Below, piece by piece: positions 44,243 to 52,604 of a stretch of 64,000 bases of DNA. The position numbers and the translations under genes were made by a program. The notes under the pieces were generated by a model. The model was given only the letters and a program-made list of their open reading frames with translations. It had not been told where the DNA came from and did no database searches. Source of the DNA: Pseudomonadota bacterium (lineage in GTDB: Bacteria > Pseudomonadota > Gammaproteobacteria > Pseudomonadales > Pseudomonadaceae); contig JAEWGL010000079.1 in NCBI GenBank assembly GCA_023388335.1, forward strand, positions 1 through 64,000, given 5' to 3'. Position 1 is the first letter of the stretch. Every line of letters begins with the position of its first letter.

Positions 44243-45607
44243 ATGAATACAACCAAGAGTCTGCTGAAAGCCGGTGTGCTGGGCTTGTCCTTGCTGGCCA
44301 CCAGCGTCATGGCTGCGGTTTCCGCCGACGAGGCGGCCAAGCTTGGCGCCAGCCTGACGCCGATGGGCGCGGAAAAGGCGGGTAACGCCGACGGTTCGAT
44401 CACTGCCTGGCAGCCGCTGTCCAAGACGGCCGGCAGCGCCGACGGCAAAGGGTTCCTGTCCGACCCCTATGGCAGCGAACAGCCCAAGTTCACCATCACC
44501 GCGCAGAATGTCGATCAGTACAAGGACAAGCTCTCGCCGGGCCAGCTGGCGATGTTCAAGCGTTACCCCGAGACCTTCAAGATCCCGGTGTACCCGACCC
44601 ACCGTGGCTCCACCGTCCCCGATGAAGTGTTTGCCGCGATCAAGGAAAACGCCACCAAGACCACTTTGGTCGAAGGCGGCAATGGCCTGAACAACTTCCG
44701 TACGGCCGTGCCGTTCCCGATACCCAAGAGCGGCGTGGAGGTGATCTGGAACCACATCACCCGCTACCGCGGCGGCAGCGTGACCCGTCTGGTGACCCAG
44801 GCCACGCCACAGCCCAACGGCTCCTACAGCCTGGTGTACTTCCAGGATCAGTTCGTGTTCCGTGATCGGATGAAGGACTACGACGCCAACAACCCAGGTA
44901 ACGTGCTCTTCTACTTCAAACAGAAGGTCACAGCGCCAGCGCGTTTGGCAGGCACCGTGCTGCTGGTCCACGAGACCCTCGACCAGGTCAAGGAACCGCG
45001 CAAGGCATGGATCTACAACGCCGGTCAGCGTCGTGTGCGTCAGGCGCCACAGGTGTCCTACGATGGCCCGGGTACTGCGGCCGATGGCCTGCGTACCTCC
45101 GACAACCTGGACATGTACAACGGCGCGCCGGACCGTTACGACTGGAAGCTCGAAGGCAAGAAGGAGATGTTCATCGCCTCCAACAGCTACAAGCTGGATT
45201 CGCCGAGCCTCAAATACGCCGACATCCTTAAGCCTGGGCACATCAATCAGGACCTGACCCGCTATGAGTTGCGTCGTGTCTGGCACGTGGTTGCGACCCT
45301 CAAGCCCGGACAGCGGCACATCTACGCCAAGCGTGACTTCTACATCGACGAAGACACCTGGCAGGCGGCGGTGATCGACCAGTACGACGGTCGTGGCCAG
45401 CTGTGGCGTGTCTCCGAAGCCCACGCCCAGGATTACTACAACTTCCAGGTGCCGTGGTACACCCTTGAAGCCATCTATGACCTGCAGTCCGGCCGCTACC
45501 TGGCGCTGGGCATGAAGAACGAAGAGAAGCGTGCCTACGACTTCGGCTTCAGCGCGACCCGAGCCGACTTCCAGCCCGCGGCCCTGCGCCAGGAAGGTGT
45601 ACGTTGA
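44243..45607 (+). CDS. DUF1329 outer-membrane lipid-binding-fold protein
   Basis: This is a 454-residue exported protein (signal MNTTKSLLKAGVLGLSLLAT through SVMA). Family members have a LolA/LolB-like fold and may carry a hydrophobic ligand across the periplasm. VSADEAAKLGASLTPMGAEKAG and DGSITAWQ are typical. It lies 25 bp after the DUF1302 gene and is followed by a strong terminator. Confidence 0.9.
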   Translation: MNTTKSLLKAGVLGLSLLATSVMAAVSADEAAKLGASLTPMGAEKAGNADGSITAWQPLSKTAGSADGKGFLSDPYGSEQPKFTITAQNVDQYKDKLSPGQLAMFKRYPETFKIPVYPTHRGSTVPDEVFAAIKENATKTTLVEGGNGLNNFRTAVPFPIPKSGVEVIWNHITRYRGGSVTRLVTQATPQPNGSYSLVYFQDQFVFRDRMKDYDANNPGNVLFYFKQKVTAPARLAGTVLLVHETLDQVKEPRKAWIYNAGQRRVRQAPQVSYDGPGTAADGLRTSDNLDMYNGAPDRYDWKLEGKKEMFIASNSYKLDSPSLKYADILKPGHINQDLTRYELRRVWHVVATLKPGQRHIYAKRDFYIDEDTWQAAVIDQYDGRGQLWRVSEAHAQDYYNFQVPWYTLEAIYDLQSGRYLALGMKNEEKRAYDFGFSATRADFQPAALRQEGVR

Positions 45608-45638
45608 GTTAAGGCCAGATACTTGCGTATGGGCCCAG

Positions 45639-45664
45639 AAACGCCCCGGCTTGCCGGGGCGTTT
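45639..45664 (+). terminator. Terminator after the DUF1329 gene
   Basis: AACGCCCCGGC-TT-GCCGGGGCGTT forms an 11-bp stem 30 bp after the stop, followed by TGCATT. It ends the DUF1302-DUF1329 operon before the regulator gene. Confidence 0.8.
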
Positions 45665-45854
45665 GCATTAGGGCTGGCGGACGCAAGCAGTCTTTTGCGC
45701 CCTGTCGCGAAACGACCGCAATCCATCAGCTTTGTTTCTTTTTGTTGTAGTCTTTTTCAGGGTAAAGGCGGCAATCATCTTTAAACGCGCCGTGCAACCC
45801 GCTAGTCTCGCTGAAGTCCCTACGCCGAAGTTTCCCCAACCGAACGAGCCGGCC

Positions 45855-48572
45855 ATGACCGATCTGTCCCGTATGCATGGATTCGCCAGCGAGACCCTGG
45901 GTCTGCTGGACGGGCGTTTCTACCGGCCGCCATTGCCCGTTGGGCATGTGCCGCGCGGCCGCCTTTGCCAGCGCCTGGAGGCGGGGCTCGAAGGGCGTCT
46001 GCTGCTGGTCAACGCGCCAGCCGGCTTCGGCAAGAGCTCGCTGGCCATCGAGTTCTGCCAAGGCTTGGCTGGCCATTGGCGCAGCCTGTGGCTGGGCCTC
46101 AGCCAGCGCGACAGCGACCCTGGACGCTTTCTCGAGCGCTTGCTCGAAGGGCTGCAGCAATACTGTCCGGCGCTGGGAGGCCAGGCCCTGGGGCTACTGA
46201 AGATGCGCCAGCGTCATCAACCCTTCGCCTTTGAAGAGTGGCTGGACGGCCTGCTCGATGAGCTGGCGCTGTACCTGCAACCCAATGCTCCATTGCTGCT
46301 GGTGCTGGACGACTATCACTTGGCGCAGGGGCCGGTGCTCGATCGTTGCCTGCAGTTCTTCCTCAATCACCTCCCGCCAGGGCTGGTGCTGCTGGTCACC
46401 AGCCGCCAGCGTCCCGACTGGCACCTGGCGCGCCTGCGCTTGTCACGGCAATTGCTCGAGCTCAATGAACAGGACCTGCGCCTGACCGCGGACGAATCGC
46501 TGGCGGTGATCGGCCGGCAACCCACGGGGTTGCGCGGCCAGGCCTTGGACAACCTGATCCAGCGCAGCGACGGCTGGGTCGCCGGTCTGCGTTTCTGGCA
46601 GCTGGCAGCCAGCGAGGCCGGCGACGAGCATGCCTTGCCCCAGGCCCTGCACGGTGGCGAAGGGCTGATCCGAGACTACCTGCTCGAAGAGGTGATCGAA
46701 ATCCTCCCAACCGATGTCCAGGGCTTCCTGTACGACACCGCCTGCCAGGAGCGCTTCTGCAGCGAGCTGTGCGATGCCGTGCGCGGCAGCCGCGACAGTG
46801 CCGAGATCCTGCGCTACCTGCAGGCCCATCAGGTGTTTCTGGTGCCGCTGGATGAGCATGGCCACTGGTTCCGCTATCACCACCTGTTCTCCGACCTGTT
46901 GCGCAGCCGCCAGGCCAGCCAGCCGCTGGCCTCCCTTTACCTGCGTGCCTGCCGCTGGTTCCAGGCCCAGGGGCTGCTCGACGAGGCCGTTGAGCAGGCC
47001 CTGCGCGCCGGGCACCTGGACGTGGCGGCCGACCTGGTACAGAGCCTGTCCGAGGAACAGCTGCTGGCCGAGCAGAACGTGGGCATGCTGCTGCGCTGGA
47101 AAATGGACCTGCCTGACAGCTTGCTGGTCAGCACGCCTCGGTTGATCGTGTTGTACAGCTGGGCCCTGGGCCTGGCCTGCCAACTGGACGCGGCCGAAGA
47201 GCTGGCCAGCCACTTGAGCCGTTTCCTGCCGGCACCTTCGGCGACCGCGCAGAAGTCCATGCTGGCCCAATGGCTGGCCTTGAGTGGGGTGATCGCGCGG
47301 GGCAGGGGCAACCGTGAACGGACCCTGGCCTACTGTGGCGAAGCGCTGGAGAGCCTGCCCTTCAAGCGCTACGGGCAACGCCTGGTGTGCCTTTCGACCT
47401 TGTCCAACCTGGCCATCGCCGACGCCGATTTCTGGCGCGCGCGGGGCTGGAACCGTGAGGCCCTGGAGCTGGCGCAGCGGGTCGGCAACCCGCTGTTCGA
47501 GGCATTGGCGCACTATGACCGGGCGCGCGTCCTGCATGCCCGCGGCGAAGTGTTGCGGGCCTTGGACGAAGTCCGCCAAGGCTTGCTGCGCCTGCAAGGG
47601 CTGTCGGCGCAACGGCTGTATGCAATCCGTGCGCGGCTGACCTTGTACGAGGGTTTCCTGCTCGCTGCGCGGCTGCAACCGGAGCAGGGGCGCAGCCGTC
47701 TGCGCGCCGGCCTCAGCGAGGCGCGGGGCTGCCGCGACATCAGCGTGCTGATCGGCCACTGCGTGATCGCTTCGTTGGAAGGACGGGAAGGACGTTTTGC
47801 CGAGGCTTTCGCGGAACTGGCCGAGGCCGAGCGGCTGATGCATATCTGGGATGTGCCGCCAATTTTCTACCTGGCCATGATCACCCTGGTGAAGTGCGAG
47901 CTGTGGCTGGTCCAGGGCCGTACCGACCTGGCCGAATCCTGGCTGCTGCGCCTGGGCCAGACCTATGGCGGCGAGCAGGCGGCGGCCGCGCCGGAATTCC
48001 ATCCCTTGCTGCCCCTGCACATCGAACTGCAGCAGGCTCTGCTGGAGCGCACCCAAGGCCGCCTGGCCGAGGCCGGTAGCCGCCTGCAGGCACTGGTCGA
48101 GCATGGGCAGGCCAGTGGAGGGCTGATGCTCAGTGTCAGCGCGCTGTGCCAGTGGATGGACCTGTTACTGGCCAACGATCATGATGCCCAGGCGCGCGGC
48201 CTGCTGCCACTGGCGCTGGACGCGGCGCGCGGCGGGGCGTTGCAACCCTTCCAACGGCTGATCGAGGAGCACCCGCACTGGCTGCGTGATCAATTGAGCG
48301 CGCAACCGGTCAGTCCGCTTCAGGCCAGTCTATTGGCGCGCCTGCCGCCGATGCAGAACGTCCCCACCGGGGCGGGCGAAACCCTGAGCGGCCGGGAAAT
48401 GGCGGTGCTCGAACTCATCGCCCAGGGCTGCTCGAACCAGCAGATCAGCGAGCGTTTGTTCATCTCCCTGCACACGGTCAAGACCCATGCCAGCCACATC
48501 AACAGCAAGCTTGGCGTCGAGCGGCGCACCCAGGCGGTCGCGCGTGCCAAGGCGTTGGGGCTGCTGGCCTAG
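45855..48572 (+). CDS. MalT/AlkS-like LuxR-family ATP-dependent activator
   Basis: This is a 905-residue STAND-type regulator. The Walker A motif is NAPAGFGKSSLAIEF (Lys60), and VLDDYHLA is Walker B. A long helical-repeat sensor region follows, and the C-terminal LuxR helix-turn-helix begins LSGREMAVLELIAQG and includes ERLFISLHTVKTHASHINSKL. ATP and an inducer should drive oligomerisation, as in MalT and AlkS. The ATG at 45855 is preferred over an ORF start at 45732. It probably activates the adjoining ligase and DUF1302/1329 genes. Confidence 0.9.
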   Translation: MTDLSRMHGFASETLGLLDGRFYRPPLPVGHVPRGRLCQRLEAGLEGRLLLVNAPAGFGKSSLAIEFCQGLAGHWRSLWLGLSQRDSDPGRFLERLLEGLQQYCPALGGQALGLLKMRQRHQPFAFEEWLDGLLDELALYLQPNAPLLLVLDDYHLAQGPVLDRCLQFFLNHLPPGLVLLVTSRQRPDWHLARLRLSRQLLELNEQDLRLTADESLAVIGRQPTGLRGQALDNLIQRSDGWVAGLRFWQLAASEAGDEHALPQALHGGEGLIRDYLLEEVIEILPTDVQGFLYDTACQERFCSELCDAVRGSRDSAEILRYLQAHQVFLVPLDEHGHWFRYHHLFSDLLRSRQASQPLASLYLRACRWFQAQGLLDEAVEQALRAGHLDVAADLVQSLSEEQLLAEQNVGMLLRWKMDLPDSLLVSTPRLIVLYSWALGLACQLDAAEELASHLSRFLPAPSATAQKSMLAQWLALSGVIARGRGNRERTLAYCGEALESLPFKRYGQRLVCLSTLSNLAIADADFWRARGWNREALELAQRVGNPLFEALAHYDRARVLHARGEVLRALDEVRQGLLRLQGLSAQRLYAIRARLTLYEGFLLAARLQPEQGRSRLRAGLSEARGCRDISVLIGHCVIASLEGREGRFAEAFAELAEAERLMHIWDVPPIFYLAMITLVKCELWLVQGRTDLAESWLLRLGQTYGGEQAAAAPEFHPLLPLHIELQQALLERTQGRLAEAGSRLQALVEHGQASGGLMLSVSALCQWMDLLLANDHDAQARGLLPLALDAARGGALQPFQRLIEEHPHWLRDQLSAQPVSPLQASLLARLPPMQNVPTGAGETLSGREMAVLELIAQGCSNQQISERLFISLHTVKTHASHINSKLGVERRTQAVARAKALGLLA

Positions 48573-48741
48573 GGCAGCTGGGCGGTTCGCCGATTGCGCA
48601 GGGGCATAGCCGTTCCCGCGCTCATCCTTGCCGGCAATCGGCCGATAACCTGTCCAGCGGTGGGCTGCAATGGCGCTCGGCCTGCTCATCACCGTTTTTG
48701 GCTGCGTGCCGATAATCCTTTACCCATGACAGGTCCTGTTG

Positions 48742-50349
48742 ATGCTGCAATACGGGCGAAAAAGCTTTCTGATCGTCGATGACTACACCGACTTTCGCAC
48801 CTCGACCCGCTCCATGCTGCGTGAACTGGGCGTGCGTGACGTAGACACCGCCGACAGCGGTGAGCAGGCCTTGCGCCTGTGCGCGCAGAAGCGCTATGAC
48901 TTCATCCTCCAGGATTTTCACCTCGGCGATGGCAAGAAGAATGGCCAGCAAGTGCTCGAAGACCTGATCCTCGACAAGCTGATCAGCCATGAATGCGTAT
49001 TCGTCATCGTCACCGCTGAAACCAGCCAAGCCATCGTGCTCAGTGCCCTGGAGCACGAGCCCGATGCCTACCTGGCCAAGCCCTTCAACCGTATCGGGCT
49101 GGCCCAGCGCCTGGAAAAACTGGTCCAGCGCAAGACCTTGCTCAAGCCGATCCTCCAGGCCCTGGACCGGGGCCGGCCGGCCGAGGTGCTGGCGGCCTGT
49201 GCCGACCTGTGCAGCAAGGACCCGCGTTTTGCCCCCCTGTGCCTGCGCTATCGCGCCGATGCCCTGCGCAGCCTCAATCGCCTCGACGAGTTGGAGAAAT
49301 TCCTCAGGGCCATTCTCGCCAGCCGCGCAACGCCATGGGCCTACGCCGCGCTGGGCAACCTGCTGCACAAGCGCGGCCAATTCAGCCTCGCGCAAGGGGT
49401 CTTCGAACAGGCACTCAACGCCTTCCCGATCATGCCCGGTCTCTACGACGGCATGGCCGCGGCCCTGGTGGCCCAAGGCGATACCAAACGGGCCCAGCAC
49501 ATGCTCGAAGAAGCCGTGCGCCTGGCGCCCCTGGCGGTTCGGCGGCAGGCGACACTGGGCAACCTGGCCATGCAGAACCAGGATTTCGAGAGCGCCATCA
49601 AGGCGTTCCGGCATGCCGTCAGCCAAGGCCAGAGCTCGCGCTATAAAGACCCGGAAAACAACCTGCATCTGGCCCAGGCGCTGATGAACAAGAACACCGG
49701 CAATGGCCTCGACGCCCGCACTCGGGTCGAGATCAACACGGTACTCAGTACAGTGGCCAAGGAAGGCGCCGACGACCCGGGCCTGCAAGTGCGCGCGCGC
49801 CTGATGAAAGCGGCCAGCCTGCAGCAGGTCGGCGATCCGGAGACTGCAGGCAAGCTGACCGAGCAGGCCCTATTGCGGCTGGACAAGATGGAGCAGCTCT
49901 TTTCGGTGCAGGCGGCCTTGACCGTGGCCAGCCAGCTGCAAGGGTTGGGGCAGGACGCAGCGGCCATTTCGATCCTCAGAAAATGCGTGGAGAGCTACGG
50001 AGACGACCCTAAGGTGATGCAGCGTGTCGCCAGGCTGACCGACGATCCGAGCGTGCTAAACGCCGTTACTGAAGCCGTCGACCTCAACCGCCAGGGCGTG
50101 CGCAGCTACCAGGCTGGCCAGCTGAGCGAGGCGCTGGCATTGTTCCGCCGGGCCCTTGGCCGCCAGCCCAAGAACATCAGCATCGCCCTGAACACGGCTC
50201 AGGCCGTGTTGCGCAGCGGCGGCCAAACGCCCTCGGTCGAAGTGTTGCAGGAGTGCCAACAGTGCCTATCCAGCATCGTCGGCATACCGACCAGCGACAC
50301 GCGCTACGACCGTTTCCGAAAACTGCATATCAAGGCTTTTGGCGCATGA
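48742..50349 (+). CDS. Response regulator with TPR output
   Basis: This is a 535-residue protein. The REC domain covers residues 1-125: acidic pair Asp13/14, phospho-Asp58 (LQDFHL), Thr91 and Lys113 (LAKPF). The rest is tetratricopeptide repeats with no DNA-binding domain, so the output is probably protein-protein interaction. The ATG at 48742 follows AGGT; a TTG at 48739 is not preferred. Its stop overlaps the histidine kinase ATG. Confidence 0.9.
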   Translation: MLQYGRKSFLIVDDYTDFRTSTRSMLRELGVRDVDTADSGEQALRLCAQKRYDFILQDFHLGDGKKNGQQVLEDLILDKLISHECVFVIVTAETSQAIVLSALEHEPDAYLAKPFNRIGLAQRLEKLVQRKTLLKPILQALDRGRPAEVLAACADLCSKDPRFAPLCLRYRADALRSLNRLDELEKFLRAILASRATPWAYAALGNLLHKRGQFSLAQGVFEQALNAFPIMPGLYDGMAAALVAQGDTKRAQHMLEEAVRLAPLAVRRQATLGNLAMQNQDFESAIKAFRHAVSQGQSSRYKDPENNLHLAQALMNKNTGNGLDARTRVEINTVLSTVAKEGADDPGLQVRARLMKAASLQQVGDPETAGKLTEQALLRLDKMEQLFSVQAALTVASQLQGLGQDAAAISILRKCVESYGDDPKVMQRVARLTDDPSVLNAVTEAVDLNRQGVRSYQAGQLSEALALFRRALGRQPKNISIALNTAQAVLRSGGQTPSVEVLQECQQCLSSIVGIPTSDTRYDRFRKLHIKAFGA

Positions 50350-51038
50350 ACCAGGACAATCAGGGGCTGGATTTTTCCACAGTGATCGCCTCCACCGTGC
50401 ACGACATGAAGAACTCCCTCGCCGTCTTGACCCAGGCCCACAGCCAGTGGCTGGCGCGCCTGCCCGAAGCCTTGCGCGAGGGCAGCGAACAAGGCGTGAT
50501 CGAACACGAATTCAGCCACCTCAATGGCATGCTGGTACAACTGCTGGGGTTGTACAAGCTGGGTGTCAACCAGTTGCCCATGTGCCCGGACTACCACGAG
50601 CTGGACGACTTCATCGAAGCTCAGCTGGCGGCGCACCAGGAAGTGCTGCGCCACCGCGATGTGCTCGCCACCTGGCGCATCCTCACCCATAGCCCGCTGG
50701 GCTTCTTCGACCGCGAGTTGGTCGACACGGTGGTCGCCAACGTGCTCGACAATGCCATTCGCCATGCCGGGCATGCCTTGCTGATGGGCATCGAGGAGGA
50801 AAACGAGCAGCTGGTGATCAGCATCAACGACGACGGCCCGGGTTATCCACAGCTCATGCTCGATCGCCAGCAGGACTATGTCCAGGGCATCGTCCCGCGT
50901 AGCGGCAGCACGGGCCTGGGGCTCTACTTCGCCGCCCGCATCGCCGCCCTGCACGAGCGCGATGGGCTGAAAGGGCGCATTGAAATCAGCAATGGTGGGG
51001 CGTTGGGGGGTGGGTTGTTCAGGTTGTATCTGCCTTGA
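50346..51038 (+). CDS. Soluble sensor histidine kinase
   Basis: This is a 230-residue kinase with no membrane segment or recognisable sensor domain. The H-box is STVHDMKNSLAVL (His19). The ATPase domain shows the N-box VVANVLDNAIRHAG, the G1 box NDDGPGYP and the G2 box GSTGLGLYFAARIA. It overlaps the REC-TPR gene by ATGA, so it is its cognate kinase. How it senses a signal is unknown; the TPR partner might provide it. Confidence 0.92.
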   Translation: MNQDNQGLDFSTVIASTVHDMKNSLAVLTQAHSQWLARLPEALREGSEQGVIEHEFSHLNGMLVQLLGLYKLGVNQLPMCPDYHELDDFIEAQLAAHQEVLRHRDVLATWRILTHSPLGFFDRELVDTVVANVLDNAIRHAGHALLMGIEEENEQLVISINDDGPGYPQLMLDRQQDYVQGIVPRSGSTGLGLYFAARIAALHERDGLKGRIEISNGGALGGGLFRLYLP

Positions 51039-51059
51039 GGATCGGGTCGGGCGCCAAGG

Positions 51060-51700
51060 CGTGTCTTGAGTGTTGTAGTGCCCTTGAGATCGAACACCCT
51101 CTGTGCGGCGCATCGCAGCACTGGTGGATATTCGAGCCTCTTCGCGGGCAAGACGGGACGCCGAACCGCCGCTCCTATAGAACAAACGCTAACTCTTTGA
51201 TTTAGCTGAACCCTGTGGGAGCGGGCTTGCCTGCGAACACCGGCGAAGCCGGTGCCATACACCGCGGTGCCTGCTTCGCGGACAAGCCCGCACAGAGTAT
51301 TGCGCCGCGCTTGCAGGCTTTGTTCTCTGCGCGACAGCGCGGCGCCAAGGCGGCGGGTGGGCTCTCATAGAACAAACACTAACTCATTGATTTATCTGTA
51401 TTTTGTAGAGCGGCCTTGTGCCGCGATCGACCGCGCAGCGGTCGCAACCCCTGTAACCGCGCTGCACCAGACAGATCGATATGGCTGGCTTTACGGCCGC
51501 TTCGCAGCCGATCGCAGGACAAGCCAGCTCCAGGGGGTCGCCGCGCTTGCAGACCTTGTTCTCTGCGCGACAGCGCAGCCCAGCGGGCTGGGCGATCTCC
51601 CACAGGGCAAAAACGCAAATGCTGTGATCGCCGCGGATGGGAGCGCGGGCTTGCCCGCGAACGCCGCGCGGGCGGCGCTCGATCTCAAGGGCGCCACAAC
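51060..51700. repeat. Nested REP/direct-repeat cluster
   Basis: ATAGAACAAACGCTAACTC (51177) recurs as ATAGAACAAACACTAACTC about 189 bp on. CGCCGCGCTTGCAG (51303) recurs 236 bp on (51539), each copy followed by TTGTTCTCTGCGCGACAGCGC after a few variable bases. REP units (GCTTGCCTGCGAACACCGGC, GCTTGCCCGCGAACGCCGCG) are interleaved. The whole 51039-51844 gap is repeat DNA with no supported gene. Confidence 0.8.
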
Positions 51701-51844
51701 ACCCAAGGCATGAATCTGGTGGCCACCACGCAATCCCCCTCGGCAAGTCGTGATGAACTTGAAATCAATGGAATTTTTTCGCCCGAGCGCCATCCAAGGC
51801 TGACACAGATCCGTCTCAGATCCGCTTTTCCTAGGAGCTTGCCC

Positions 51845-52537
51845 ATGTTCAACATGCGTCGTCTGATAATCGTCGCTACCGCTGCCGCCGTGATGTCCGG
51901 TTGTGCCAGCAACAACCCGTACGACAACCAAGGCCAGGCCCAGGGCTCGACCGGCGTGAGCAAGACCGCCAAGTACGGTGGCCTCGGTGCACTGGCCGGA
52001 GCCGTCGCCGGTGCCGCCATCGACCACAACAACCGCGGCAAGGGTGCGCTGATCGGTGCCGCCGCCGTGGGTGCGGCCGCTGCGGGCTACGGCTACTACG
52101 CCGACCGCCAGGAAGCCGCGCTGCGCGAGAGCATGGCCAACACGGGGGTCGAAGTGCAGCGTGAAGGCGACCAGATCAAGCTGATCATGCCGGGCAATAT
52201 CACGTTCGCCACCGACTCCTCGAACATCGCTCCAAGCTTCTATTCGCCACTGAACAACCTGGCCAGTTCGTTCAAGCAATTCAACCAGAACACCATTGAA
52301 GTGGTCGGTTTCACCGACAGCACTGGCAGCCGCCAGCACAACATGGACCTTTCGCAGCGCCGTGCCCAGGCGGTCAGCAGCTACCTGACCTCCCAGGGTG
52401 TCGATGCTTCGCGCGTCTCGGTGCGTGGCATGGGGCCTGACCAGCCAGTGGCCAGCAACGCCGATGCCAACGGCCGTGCGCAGAACCGCCGGGTCGAGGT
52501 CAACCTGAAGCCGATTCCTGGGCAGCAGTATCAGTAA
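51845..52537 (+). CDS. OmpA-family lipoprotein (YiaD-like)
   Basis: This is a 230-residue lipoprotein (lipobox VMSGC, Cys19) with a Gly/Ala-rich segment like the glycine-zipper domain (GGLGALAGAVAGAAI, GALIGAAAVGAAAAGYG). The C-terminal OmpA peptidoglycan-binding domain has ITFATDSSNI, VVGFTDSTGSRQHNM and NRRVEVNL. It anchors the outer membrane to peptidoglycan. The ATG at 51845 has a strong AGGAG; the ORF extension to 51416 lies in repeats. Confidence 0.93.
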   Translation: MFNMRRLIIVATAAAVMSGCASNNPYDNQGQAQGSTGVSKTAKYGGLGALAGAVAGAAIDHNNRGKGALIGAAAVGAAAAGYGYYADRQEAALRESMANTGVEVQREGDQIKLIMPGNITFATDSSNIAPSFYSPLNNLASSFKQFNQNTIEVVGFTDSTGSRQHNMDLSQRRAQAVSSYLTSQGVDASRVSVRGMGPDQPVASNADANGRAQNRRVEVNLKPIPGQQYQ

Positions 52538-52569
52538 GCTGCACGTCACAGGCTTCACGCAGCAAGAAA

Positions 52570-52598
52570 ACGGGGCAAGCCAGTAGGGCTTGCCCCGT
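52570..52598. terminator. Terminator between convergent ompA-like and pta genes
   Basis: ACGGGGCAAGCC-AGTAG-GGCTTGCCCCGT is a 12-bp perfect stem between the two stop codons. The T content after it is moderate. Confidence 0.7.
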
Positions 52599-52604
52599 CT
52601 TCGT

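Noticed and set aside
42337..44448. 703-residue ORF antisense to the DUF1302 gene
   Set aside because: It mirrors high-GC codon bias of the real gene; no domain is visible and it starts inside the DUF1329 gene.
51252..51713. 153-residue ORF in the repeat cluster
   Set aside because: It is built from REP and direct-repeat DNA with no Shine-Dalgarno.
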